Origin: Vavraia culicis subsp. floridensis
Taxonomy: Eukaryota > Microsporidia > Pleistophoridae
Assembly: GCF_000192795.1 (NCBI RefSeq)
Contig: NW_007360676.1
Location: 1-19,618, forward strand
Length of the DNA stretch: 19,618 bases
Reading direction: 5' to 3'
The notes beneath the pieces are model-generated. The model was given only the letters and a program-made list of their open reading frames with translations, was not told the DNA's origin and did no database searches. Shown one piece after another: positions 1 to 7,422 of this stretch. Within the stretch, counting starts at the first letter, position 1. Each line of letters starts with the position of its first letter. Position numbers and translations under genes: made by a program.

Positions 1-188
1 CTTCTCCAAAGAAGATCATCGATTTGATTTGCGATCACTTTGGCGTGTCTAATACGTGTTTTATAAACTTCAACCAGCTCTTCCTGCTTTGCTTTCCTAG
101 TCAGCACTTCCTCTGTCTCTGTACTTGACTTGTTATCAGCTGCTAGACACAGACCAACAATCAACATTACATGCGCAACGAAATGCAT
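1..188 (-). CDS. Putative secreted protein, N-terminal part (runs off the left edge)
   Basis: Not recognised. On the minus strand an ATG at 188 opens a frame with no stop down to base 1, giving 62 residues, so the gene continues outside the window. Residues 1-17 are hydrophobic and end in a small-residue run (LIVGLCLAA), which looks like a cleavable signal peptide. The mature part begins DNKSSTETEE and is charged and probably helical (KAKQEELVEVYKTRIRHAK). A second in-frame ATG at 167 would give a shorter signal peptide. An A-rich stretch lies about 10-15 bases before the ATG, but there is no CCC motif. A secreted or spore-surface role is inferred from the signal peptide only. Coding is supported by the open frame and composition. 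Confidence 0.6.
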   Translation of the reverse strand, partial: MHFVAHVMLIVGLCLAADNKSSTETEEVLTRKAKQEELVEVYKTRIRHAKVIANQIDDLLWR

Positions 189-1195
189 GCGCTATCGGTT
201 TTATTTCGTACTTGCAGCACTATTTTCGTTTAAGAAATGGAGGAAAGGAGTAACATTCAATAAATAATGTTTTCCTCATTTCGTATGTGATATTATATTT
301 TCTCCTTTGTTTGGGATCTTTTGATAGGGGTTTAGGAATCAATTCCCGTTCGGCGATCATATGATTTTAGTGTTGTCGGCAAATGGTAGCTCGATACTTC
401 TCTGAAATAATAAACTACACAACAACTTTAGGCTCTTTATTTTGAGCAAATATACAAAACTAAAATTTTTACTTTCCATCCAGGGTCAAATAATTTATTT
501 TTAAAAGCTGACCAAGCAACTTCCGAGTTATCTTTTTATAGATATGAATTCGTGGTGTGTGCATCCAACATCGCAAAAATATTCAAATAATGTTTGATTG
601 TGTGCACCACCAGTCGAATCTATCCTATAAATCGTATCACAGGTGGTAGAAGTTCTACCCACGATTTTTATCAACGGAATTTCAAAATGAGAGACTACCG
701 TACAACTTGTTAACCTTGATCCAAGAAGAGTGCTGATGATAGTACCTGTTACTTATCCTGAGCAAATATCTTTGTCATGGTATCTCACCTACGTGTTTAC
801 ATCGACACGCTGATATTTCTGTAGAGATTAATTCAGAATGAAGGTACAGTTCTAAGATTAACGGTAACAAATTTATTGCTTGACGGTTGGTAGCGGGCAG
901 ATGTAATTTATATAGGTGTAATCACCTCTATATATCAATATGAGAGGCTTAAAATGCAATAACAGTACATTAAATGGTGCTATAACACCGCCTGCGCATT
1001 TCTATTTCATCAAGCGTTCTTCCTGGTGATTTGGGGTGTTTTATTTAACCTTGTGTTGAAATTGTGGGAAAACTCACGGGTCTTTCTGAAGGAGCGTAGG
1101 TGCCGTTTCTTTCACTAAATACGTTCGTTTATTTCCGTACCGTTTTCACATAAAACCGGTGGTTACTGTTCGATCCTTGTCGAGGGCAGCTCACG
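189..1195. other. AT-rich intergenic stretch
   Basis: I see no ORF of useful length, tRNA or structured RNA here. The only ordered element is a 7-bp inverted repeat with one central base at 645-659 (GGTAGAA-G-TTCTACC). It is too tight for an RNA hairpin and could be a dimeric protein-binding site. Confidence 0.4.
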
Positions 1196-1405
1196 ATGTA
1201 TTCGAGATTTAATGTTCCTGGTCTACGCCGCTATTCAGTACCCTTCACTACGAAATGGTGCTTCCTGATCCTTGGGCAAATGCATCCGCTCTACATAACA
1301 TGGGAAGGTCGTGTAAGTCTCACCAAATCTGATTAACAAAACACATAAATCACACATCAGAGAATCAAAGTAAAAAATACAGCAGAAAGCGAGTACTTCT
1401 CATAA
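1196..1405 (+). CDS. Possible small spliced gene, 53 residues
   Basis: Tentative and not recognised. Exon 1 would be 1196-1312 (39 codons, about half G+C, clearly richer than its surroundings) and ends just before a canonical GTAAGT. The proposed intron is 1313-1360 (48 nt). It contains GATTAACA as a possible branch site and ends CATCAG. Exon 2 is 1361-1405 and stays in phase to a TAA. The product would begin MYSRFNVPGLRRYSVPF and carry a hydrophobic stretch (WCFLILG). Without splicing the frame stops after 47 codons. GTAAGT alone is expected several times by chance in 19.6 kb on two strands. The case therefore rests on the combination of 5' site, branch-like motif, AG, conserved phase and composition. 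No homologue comes to mind. Confidence 0.3.
1313..1360 (+). other. Candidate 48-nt spliceosomal intron
   Basis: GTAAGT at 1313-1318, branch-like TTAACA near 1333-1338, and AG at 1359-1360. Removing it keeps the frame open from exon 1 into exon 2. The segment is more AT-rich than exon 1. Not proven. Confidence 0.3.
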
Positions 1406-1506
1406 AATGAAAAGGTGAGCCGTAGTTGATTGTGATTGATCGTTTCAGTGGTATAAAATCGTTTCAAAGGAAAAATCAAAGGAGCACGCCCAATGAACTT
1501 GTGTAT

Positions 1507-1767
1507 TCACCGGTATGCCCAACCAGCACTGCCAAAAGTTCCTAAAAGTGGTGCTACATTACCAGTCGTGAACGGTTGATAGTTTTGAGGTGCGACCTGC
1601 AGTGAGTCGTACGGCATTACACCGTACAGCCCTGCACCAATCGAAATACTTCCGGCCATGATACCGTGTTCACGTTCATCCTGCTAAAATCACCATTTTT
1701 CACGGCGTATTTTTGCATAGATCGGCTAACTCACCGACACGCACTGCACAACTTTTTTGTTCTGCAT
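1507..1767 (-). CDS. Small spliced gene of unknown function, divergent from RPB10
   Basis: Exon 2 (1680 down to 1507, 58 codons including TGA) is about half G+C and reads as a credible protein: residues begin DEREHGIMAGSISIGAGLYG and end GTFGSAGWAYR. It has no ATG at its beginning, and a TAG lies just upstream in frame. Exon 1 (1767 to 1735) supplies ATG and MQNKKVVQCVS, and then meets GTGAGT. Removing 1734-1684 (51 nt, ending TTTTAG) or 1734-1681 (54 nt, ending AGCAG) joins the exons in phase. The second acceptor omits one Gln. The protein would be 68-69 residues with a Gly-rich, weakly hydrophobic centre. I do not recognise it. An alternative is an unspliced 50-residue ORF from the internal ATG at 1659. 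The start at 1767 is 13 bp from the RPB10 ATG; an ATG at 1782 would overlap it. Confidence 0.5.
1684..1734 (-). other. Candidate 51-nt intron (or 54 nt, to 1681)
   Basis: On the minus strand the segment starts GTGAGTTAG and ends GGTGATTTTAG, with CAG following. It carries an in-frame TAG that would truncate the product if unspliced. TGAT just before TTTAG could be a compact branch site fused to the 3' splice site. Both AG choices keep the frame. Confidence 0.45.
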
Positions 1768-1776
1768 TTTCTCTAA

Positions 1777-1780
1777 CCCC
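1777..1780. promoter_or_regulatory. C4/G4 tract shared by two divergent starts
   Basis: CCCC lies directly before the RPB10 ATG. Read on the other strand it is GGGG, about 9 bases upstream of the ATG at 1767. CCC-like and GGG-like motifs close to start codons are known in microsporidia. Similar C-runs precede the starts at 3677, 5401, 9311 and 13527 in this window. Confidence 0.5.
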
Positions 1781-1999
1781 ATGTTAATTCCGGTTCGCTG
1801 TTTCACCTGCAACAAGGAAATATCATCTCTGTACGAGAAGTACATCGAGCTGCTCAAATCTGAATACACGGAATGTGAAGCGATGAACAAGCTTAATATC
1901 AAAAGGATGTGCTGCCGAAGGATGGTGCTGTGCCACGTAGATATTGTGGATAAGTTGCTTAAGTTTGATACGATACAAGACATTAACACGGAACTGTGA
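1781..1999 (+). CDS. RPB10: RNA polymerase I/II/III shared subunit RPABC5 (Rpb10)
   Basis: This is the small zinc-binding subunit shared by the three nuclear RNA polymerases, needed for core assembly, and it acts in the nucleus. The 72-residue product is close to the usual length of about 70. It opens MLIPVRCFTCNKE, the family's N-terminal CxxC motif (C7, C10). The second half of the zinc site and signature is KRMCCRRM (C44, C45), followed by the conserved helix HVDIVDKLL. The start is the ATG at 1781, because MLIPVRCF aligns with the family N terminus; the frame is open further upstream only through a TTG. CCCC abuts the ATG. A divergent small gene starts 13 bp away. Identification is secure. 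Confidence 0.95.
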   Translation: MLIPVRCFTCNKEISSLYEKYIELLKSEYTECEAMNKLNIKRMCCRRMVLCHVDIVDKLLKFDTIQDINTEL

Positions 2000-3233
2000 T
2001 CACCGCTTGCTGTGTGCTGTTCAAAACTGGATTTGCTTATTACCTCCGCACCGCGTTGCACCCCCGTAAGTTTCGTACTGCTTACATTAAATTAATATTT
2101 TTGATTTTCTTGCCTCTGGCGGTTCGTTCACGTTTTTGATTCTTCAGATGCATTTTTTTACCAAATACGTTTGTTCTTCTCGCCATATCGCAGCGTGGTT
2201 GCATTTAATGCTTAGTGAACATACCACCTCGTTTGTGTGGCAAGGTATGGTGGTGATAGGCCAAACTTTGTTCTTCTCGTCCTCCCAGTCCTATAGTTGA
2301 GCACGTTGTACGATCTTGAACAGAGTATGCCATTCAAACTCATCCAAACAACGCTTCTATGTTGGCAGTGCCAGTAGGTAATGCAAAGAGAATGGTCACC
2401 GCTTTGTGCACAGTACATTTCCTATGCCAGGCAGAAGCACTGGAATATTTGCGCCATTCGATGCTCGTAAGCAATGGTAGTGCCATTTGGACGCTATGAT
2501 GTCACCTAAAAAGAATATTTTATTGAAAATGTAAAGGTTTGGCGCACCAAGAGAGTTTTGTGTGAGGCGATAGTCAAAAAACATAGAAAAGCATCAATTT
2601 TAGCATAAGCACGGTGACAGCGGATGATGAATAGTGACAAATAAAGTGGTTGTGAATAAAATTTGTTGTTTGGTGGCATGGGGTTGTTGACGGCGTTTGG
2701 AGCGGTCGGATAATAACGCAATTGCTTGACAGGGCTATGTACATGTGCCACAACGGAACACATCACAGCTATGCGCGCAAAAACTCCTCAAACACGAGAA
2801 GATGACAATTCGTGAGCAAATACCCGGTAAACAAAGAATACCTAGCGATAAAAGGGATGTGTGGCAGTTTGGAGGTGCTAAGCTGTTCATAATGAATGAT
2901 CTAAACATAACATAAGCACTCATTCTGCACTGTTAAGAGTTAAAAGATGTGCTTTTCGCTATCTTTTCGCCTATATGTCCTGTTTAAGCTACCAAACGCT
3001 TTTAATTTCTGTTAATTTCCTTGCACATTACCGATAAATAGTATATCGCATTTCTACTGCTCTTGCACCACACCTTAATTTATAAGGCTCCACTACTTTT
3101 CCTTTATCAGTCCGTAAACACACCTCGTTCTCCAACACGCGTGTTCTACCCTCAAATGCTCATCATCAGCAGCTCACACCCCTTCTCCATCACAATTCTA
3201 CACGTACCATCACCCCATTCCTTTCGCACCCTC
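2000..3233. other. Intergenic stretch without a secure gene
   Basis: Two weak candidates lie here. A 46-codon plus-strand ORF at 2359-2499 (MLAVPVGNAKRMV...) sits in a locally G+C-richer patch. A 57-codon minus-strand ORF at 2679-2506 starts directly after CCCC, although its product resembles nothing known. From about 3100 the plus strand becomes almost free of G. No tRNA or rRNA is seen. Confidence 0.35.
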
Positions 3234-3677
3234 CTATTTACCGATCTCCTTCTTCACGCTCTCGCTCAAATTGCACAAAACCCTTCTCATCATCCTCAAA
3301 CACCTCACTCCATCCTCTCCACACTCCATTCTCTCGCCTCCCATCCGTCCAAACACCAGTTTTCCTTCAATCCCAAATCCCCTCATCGTTCTTATCATCT
3401 TGACCAGCACACCCATCTTCTGATTGATGATCATCGATTTACCAGTCAAACTATCGATACGCTGTGACATGGCCAGTAGAGCACCGTTCATCTTCTGTAT
3501 GACCGCTTTCTGATGCTTGTTGCGCATTATTAGATCGTCGTAGCCTTTCAGTTCAATGGGATAGGTCGTGCCCGAGGGGTCTGACAGGTTGTGAAAGGTG
3601 TGCGTGAACTTGTAGAGGGGTGAGGAGGGATCGTAGGCCTTTTCGAGGTTGGATAGATGATCAAGGGGATCGTTCAT
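3234..3677 (-). CDS. Nup54-like nucleoporin (C-terminal domains, no FG repeats)
   Basis: Probable member of the Nup54/Nup57 family, a subunit of the central Nup62-Nup58-Nup54 channel complex of the nuclear pore. The 147-residue product has near its N terminus the pattern AYDPSSPLYKFTHTFHNL...DP, then a P-x-x-L-K-G-Y-D-D-L motif around residues 40-50. This resembles the conserved segment before the Nup54 coiled coil. A predicted helical/coiled-coil part follows, including LVKMIRTMRGFG. The usual N-terminal FG repeats are absent. The start at 3677 was chosen because CCCC lies 1 base upstream and the 57 upstream in-frame codons encode low-complexity, unlike sequence. The coding strand is G-rich and very C-poor in its last third. 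The match is from motif memory, not an alignment; another coiled-coil nucleoporin is possible. Confidence 0.6.
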   Translation of the reverse strand: MNDPLDHLSNLEKAYDPSSPLYKFTHTFHNLSDPSGTTYPIELKGYDDLIMRNKHQKAVIQKMNGALLAMSQRIDSLTGKSMIINQKMGVLVKMIRTMRGFGIEGKLVFGRMGGERMECGEDGVRCLRMMRRVLCNLSESVKKEIGK

Positions 3678-3812
3678 TGGGGCTGAGGGGTAGGAGAAAT
3701 ATAAATGGGTGAGCTTGGAGAAAGAGGTTAGGGCTAGGGGAAAGATAAGGAAGAAGAAGGGGGGCGTACGTAACAGAGGAATAGAAGGGAAATAAAAAAA
3801 AGGTGAGAAGGG
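3678..3812. repeat. Purine-rich, C-depleted tract
   Basis: The plus strand has about six C residues in 135 bases and is mainly G/A, with runs such as GGAAGAAGAAGGGGGG. It lies directly upstream of the Nup54-like start, so the gene's leader is polypyrimidine on its own strand. It is low-complexity rather than an exact repeat. Confidence 0.6.
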
Positions 3813-4143
3813 CATCGCTTGCTCTGCGGTGTGCTGAGATGAAAGCAATGCCTGTAATCAAGACGTAGTCTTCCAAGCAATGCTACGAAGCATTTTCAAC
3901 GCAACACCATGGTTTTGATGCAACCCCAGTTTTGCATTCTTTCCTAGCACAGAAAGGGCAAACCGCTGTATCTCACTCATCCTTTGTCCACGGAACGATC
4001 AAATTCTGTAAAAATGTTGCGGTACGACTCACCGCAAAGAAGGTTATAAACTAATTCGACTTTTATTGAAAACGCACCTTTTCATTGCTAATACATCCAA
4101 CGCTACATCAACCAGTACATTTTTTGATTCGTGGAGGCCAATC
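3813..4143. other. Intergenic, nothing recognised
   Basis: No credible ORF on either strand, and no structured RNA seen. A 6-bp hairpin (AATGCT/AGCATT) near 3886 is within chance expectation. Confidence 0.35.
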
Positions 4144-4331
4144 ATGATTGCTGATCAACGATCCATGGCCAGTCTCTACGAACAAGCCATGGTAAGCAGG
4201 GAGTGCAGCAACTTACGTTTAACACGCTATCTGAAGAATTGATCGGCAATGCCGTCGTAGAAATGTTGCGGTGCAAAGCGTATTGCGGGACAGAGGCCCA
4301 GGAATATCGGAGAGTCGCTCGAACGATTTGA
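4144..4331 (+). CDS. Small gene-like segment with one frame break
   Basis: Not recognised. The segment is about half G+C and looks coding, but in two frames. Frame A starts at ATG 4144 (MIADQRSMASLYEQAM at codons 1-16). Frame B is open to the TGA at 4329 and encodes LSEELIGNAVVEMLRC and then a basic, probably helical tail. Frame B has no start codon of its own before its internal ATG. Codon 16 of frame A is followed at once by GTAAGC. Removing GTAAGC through the AG at 4208 (17 nt) would join the frames exactly, but 17 nt is shorter than any microsporidian intron I know. Alternatives are a 1-2 base sequencing error, a real frameshift in a decaying gene, or chance. The complete product would be about 56 residues. 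Confidence 0.3.
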
Positions 4332-4465
4332 GGAGGGATAAGGCAATAAAAACGTGCCCAACAAGACTTTCCTATAAAAACGGACAAGCGAGTCGCAGCC
4401 GGTGTACTAATGTTAACTTTATAAAAACTTGGGCGGACACTCCGTTGGTGGTTGCCGGGTGCGTG

Positions 4466-5401
4466 TCACTCACGTGGCAGGACGTACCCCTCCACCTCGC
4501 TCACTGCTACAAAATCATCGTACACGATGTCACCCGCGTACAGTGCCCTTGTTTCCCTACCAACCCGCACCTCGCCGTCAAAGACCACCACCATCATTTT
4601 GCCATCCAGGCTCATCGTCTTGCCCTCCTCCACGAACACACCGGTTGCAATCGCTGCAAGTTCGCTCACATTCCTGTTCAGGCGCTTCATGCGCTTCACA
4701 AAAATGTTCCATTTATTTTCCTGGTCAAACATACGTATGGTGTTGTAGCACTCCCTCTCCAAGTACCAGACACGCCCATCAGCACGTGATATTACGGTGG
4801 CGGTACGCGGCACGTTGTGAAGAAGCGCAATCTCGCCGATCACGCTGTGCAGCGGCAGCTCCTTTTCCCCGTCGCTGTTGAGCACGCTGAACTTACCGCG
4901 CTCAAGAAAGTACAGCCGGTCACCGTTGTCTCCAACACGTATCAGCACATCGTCTTTGTACGTATCGAACGGCTGCATGCACGCCACGAAATTGCGCCGT
5001 TGGCGCAAATTCAGGAATGAAAATAAAAATGTGTTCTTGAAGATCTGGTTGAGCATCCTGCGCTCCTCATCGGTCTTTGGGAACCGCTTGTTCTTGCCCA
5101 CACGCTCGCCAATAATGGTCTTGCGCTTTGCCATGCTTATCTGTTCGTCGGTGGCCCGTGGTGCGCCTACGTCCTCGACAGCACGCAAATCGTTCAGCCT
5201 GAAGTCTACCAAACGCTTGCTTATGTCCACCAAGACACTGCGCAGCGTGCCGCCTTCATTAGTATGCGAGTCGTCCTTCTCCTGCTTGTTGATCGCACGG
5301 TTGTACAGGTACAGAATGTCGTAGCGCGCAGTCTCACGCTCCTTCTCCGGCAGCTCACCTATTCGTGTGTTTATTATGGCGTTGATTTCTTCTTCGTTCA
5401 T
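4466..5401 (-). CDS. cAMP-dependent protein kinase regulatory subunit with degenerate second cAMP site
   Basis: Binds and inhibits the PKA catalytic subunit in the cytosol and releases it on binding cAMP. The 311-residue order is as follows. Residues 1-40 are a helical N terminus that could be the dimerisation/docking domain. A linker with inhibitor-like KRKTII (92-97) follows. Cyclic-nucleotide domain A is at about 118-230, and a shortened domain B at about 240-311. Domain A has an intact phosphate-binding cassette, GEIALLHNVPRTATV, with Glu190 and Arg199. Domain B keeps barrel-like strands (VVVFDGEVRV...GDIVY) but lacks the GE...R cassette and the C-terminal helices. The family usually has about 370-400 residues and two working sites. 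The start is ATG 5401, with CCC at 5406-5408; the preceding TTG is not used. Two large palindromes lie upstream. Confidence 0.9.
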   Translation of the reverse strand: MNEEEINAIINTRIGELPEKERETARYDILYLYNRAINKQEKDDSHTNEGGTLRSVLVDISKRLVDFRLNDLRAVEDVGAPRATDEQISMAKRKTIIGERVGKNKRFPKTDEERRMLNQIFKNTFLFSFLNLRQRRNFVACMQPFDTYKDDVLIRVGDNGDRLYFLERGKFSVLNSDGEKELPLHSVIGEIALLHNVPRTATVISRADGRVWYLERECYNTIRMFDQENKWNIFVKRMKRLNRNVSELAAIATGVFVEEGKTMSLDGKMMVVVFDGEVRVGRETRALYAGDIVYDDFVAVSEVEGYVLPRE

Positions 5402-5566
5402 CAAAGGGTGTTTTAAAAAAAAAAAAGAGAATCATCGATAGGCTGGACGGGCTGCGATATTTTGACGTTTATTCTTGGAGTAGCGGATTTTGATTGCTGA
5501 CAGTTAAAACAAGGGCAGACGGGTTGATAGCCCTGGCTGCAACGATAGAAATTGAGAGAACGGGCA

Positions 5567-5590
5567 TATGAGCGCATGCATGCGCTCATA
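5567..5590. repeat. Perfect 24-bp palindrome
   Basis: Every base from 5567 pairs with its partner out to 5590, centred between 5578 and 5579. The core is GCGCATGCATGCGC with TATGA/TCATA flanks. It is 166 bp upstream of the PKA-R ATG. A perfect 24-bp palindrome is expected about 0.001 times in a window this size. It could be a homodimeric protein site or a cruciform-prone sequence. Confidence 0.85.
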
Positions 5591-5681
5591 CATACCTGTA
5601 CGTTTTTATGATGTGTTCATCGGTTGTTCGTTCGTGTCATACATGTTAGATAAGTAAAACGGTGTAAGTCTAGGAGGTGCA

Positions 5682-5697
5682 TTTATCACGTGATAAA
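5682..5697. promoter_or_regulatory. 16-bp palindrome centred on a CACGTG box
   Basis: TTTATCACGTGATAAA reads the same on both strands. It contains an E-box/G-box (CACGTG) flanked by GATAA on each side. bHLH and some bZIP proteins bind CACGTG, and GATA factors bind the flanks. It lies 281 bp upstream of PKA-R. Function is inferred. Confidence 0.5.
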
Positions 5698-6131
5698 ACG
5701 GCTGATAAGCCATTTTAACACGTGGTATGGTGCGATTTCCTTGAATACACGAAAAATGGCAGTTTTTACCGTGAAGCGGTGCTTTGGATAAAAAAGTAGC
5801 AGCAGAGTAACATTTTTAGCTTATGATCATAAACACCATGGAATAGAACACTCTCTGTCCATATGTACGTTTATTTATCTTCTTACACATCAACAACATG
5901 CAATTCCCCGTGATTCAAAGTGTTCTAACGTGAAAAGATCCACTACTGTGAATCCTAGCCTCAAATAAACCAAAATACCGATAATAAATAATTTACCGCT
6001 TCAGTTGCACATTATCGCATCATTTTGCGTCTTTCGGATGCTTTGCCGTGGATTACTTCGCTTTAAAATACTCACACGTTGCGATGAGATTGCTGAGCAG
6101 TGTTCTAAACTGAAAAGACAAATTTCTGGAT

Positions 6132-6389
6132 ATGCACCATAGTGCGATACTGCAAACCTTAGTTATCATATTAAAGGACCTGGTGATAGCGTTGATCGAA
6201 TTGTGGACTGCTTCTTCGCAGTTTCGTGTGATGGCACCCGTTATCAGGGCACGGAATTATCAAGGAAGTGATGTTGAACGACGGGGTATTACCACGGTGT
6301 ACTTACGATGTTTGAGTAAGAAGATATGCTGTGAGGAACGTACTTTTACTTACGATAAAACTTTGCATGTGGGCAAGTTAGGCTTATAA
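6132..6389 (+). CDS. Doubtful hypothetical ORF, 85 residues
   Basis: The ORF starts at an ATG and ends in TAA. The N-terminal third is hydrophobic (ILQTLVIILKDLVIALIELW) and could be a membrane or signal-anchor helix; the rest is basic with one CC pair. No family is recognised, and there is no CCC motif or TATA box near the start. ORFs of this size occur by chance in this window. On the opposite strand a short ORF starts at 6368 after CCC and runs into two GTAAGT sites, so the real coding strand, if any, is unclear. Confidence 0.18.
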   Translation: MHHSAILQTLVIILKDLVIALIELWTASSQFRVMAPVIRARNYQGSDVERRGITTVYLRCLSKKICCEERTFTYDKTLHVGKLGL

Positions 6390-6783
6390 CTAAGCGTGCA
6401 CTCAACGAGAAAAAGACATTTTAGGCCTATTCTTCTGTTTACATGAAATAATCAGCTGGTGACAAGGGATTTGTATCACGATAAGAGCAATTTATCTATT
6501 CTAAAAGGTTTTATGAACGGCTGATGTTGTGGATGAAGAAAAAATACGGCCGAGATAATTCAGGGATGGGAAATATACACAGTACAAATCTTTGCAGCAT
6601 CACGTTACTTCTCTCATACCTGATCATGAATGGTACCTAAAATATATGACTTGGCTGACACTTTTACCCGTGGTGACATCGAAATGTGCTCATACACGTA
6701 GAAAAACAAAGGAATGACACTTATACCGCGCTTTATACGCATAAAAATGTTTGTTCATTTTACACTCATAGTTTTTACTTGAC
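6390..6783. other. Intergenic, nothing recognised
   Basis: AT-rich spacer after the bZIP gene's 3' end. No ORF or repeat is supported. Confidence 0.35.
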
Positions 6784-7422
6784 CTACCCTCGTCGTCTCT
6801 GATTCCACATCTCGTTCAATCTATTACGTATTTTGATTGCTAACGTATAAATTTGGTTATTGGTCACCACTAGCGATCTCTCCATGCAGCTGTTGACATT
6901 TTCAATGTAATAATCCTTTCCTGGCTTTTTCAACCTGCACAGAAAGTCGAATAGTGCCACCAGATTGTCACCCTGCACGTTACTCTCGTTCAGCACGTTC
7001 TCTATATAAATAAAGAACTCCTTCAAGATGTTGTCATAGTCATATATGGCCTGCTTAAGCAACATAATCTCCTGAATATTTTTCTTCTCGTTGATCTCGT
7101 ACTCCTTCATCAGTTTGGCCTTCTTCTCCCTGCTTTTCTTTGCTGCCAATCGGTTCCTCTCTTTCTTCCAGATGCTCTTCATATAGAAAATGTCCATGTT
7201 GTAGTTGCTCGGCACACCATCATGCACTACGTCCGTCCTGTGCGGAGTAGCACCCACAAAGCTAATTCTGCTCGTGTCATCATATGCTATCTTCTGCGTG
7301 CTTTCCTTCCTGCGTATTGACGAAATGTCATTCGGTGAAATATTATCTGGATGTGACATCATCTTACCGCTATATTCTTTGAATTCGAGCTTTTCTATTT
7401 TTAGCAGATTGCGTGGCTGCAT
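6784..7422 (-). CDS. bZIP transcription factor
   Basis: Nuclear DNA-binding regulator. The 212-residue product has a basic region at about 85-103 (WKKERNRLAAKKSREKKAKL) that contains the bZIP signature N-x-x-A-A-x-x-S-R (N90, A93, A94, S97, R98). The dimerising zipper after it is weak. At the canonical R98+10 position and each seventh residue after it I read Y108, N115, L122 and Y129, so a leucine heptad is largely missing. The segment is still charged and helical. The N-terminal 80 residues are Ser/Asn/Asp-containing and unassigned. The C-terminal 80 residues are probably helical, without a known domain. The start at 7422 is the first ATG; no CCC motif precedes it, and Met21/22 are alternatives. 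Targets are unknown. Confidence 0.85.
   Translation of the reverse strand: MQPRNLLKIEKLEFKEYSGKMMSHPDNISPNDISSIRRKESTQKIAYDDTSRISFVGATPHRTDVVHDGVPSNYNMDIFYMKSIWKKERNRLAAKKSREKKAKLMKEYEINEKKNIQEIMLLKQAIYDYDNILKEFFIYIENVLNESNVQGDNLVALFDFLCRLKKPGKDYYIENVNSCMERSLVVTNNQIYTLAIKIRNRLNEMWNQRRRG

Larger units (their letters stand above)
5402..6131. other. Upstream region of the PKA-R gene, no ORF
   Basis: No credible gene is seen. The notable content is two perfect palindromes at 5567-5590 and 5682-5697, plus an A11-12 run just after the PKA-R start (plus-strand 5415-5426). Confidence 0.5.

Noticed and set aside
183..193. ATGCATGCGCT shared with the palindrome at 5576-5586
   Set aside because: An 11-base match between two sites is expected many times by chance in about 20 kb.
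1160..1190. GTTCGATCC resembling a tRNA B box
   Set aside because: The flanking five-base T-stem arms do not pair, and no A box or acceptor stem fits upstream.
1726..2061. 111-codon minus-strand ORF over RPB10
   Set aside because: Most of it is the antisense of RPB10; only its last few codons are proposed as exon 1 of the spliced gene.
2506..2679. 57-codon minus-strand ORF directly after CCCC
   Set aside because: The start context fits, but the product has no recognisable feature and overlaps other chance ORFs. Kept only as a note on the intergenic stretch.
3063..3467. 134-codon plus-strand ORF rich in Ser/His/Pro
   Set aside because: It lies antisense to the Nup54-like gene. Its length comes from the C/T-rich, G-poor composition, which lacks stop codons by bias; it has no ATG start.
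4271..4881. Several plus-strand ORFs of 98-172 codons
   Set aside because: They are antisense to the well-supported PKA-R gene.
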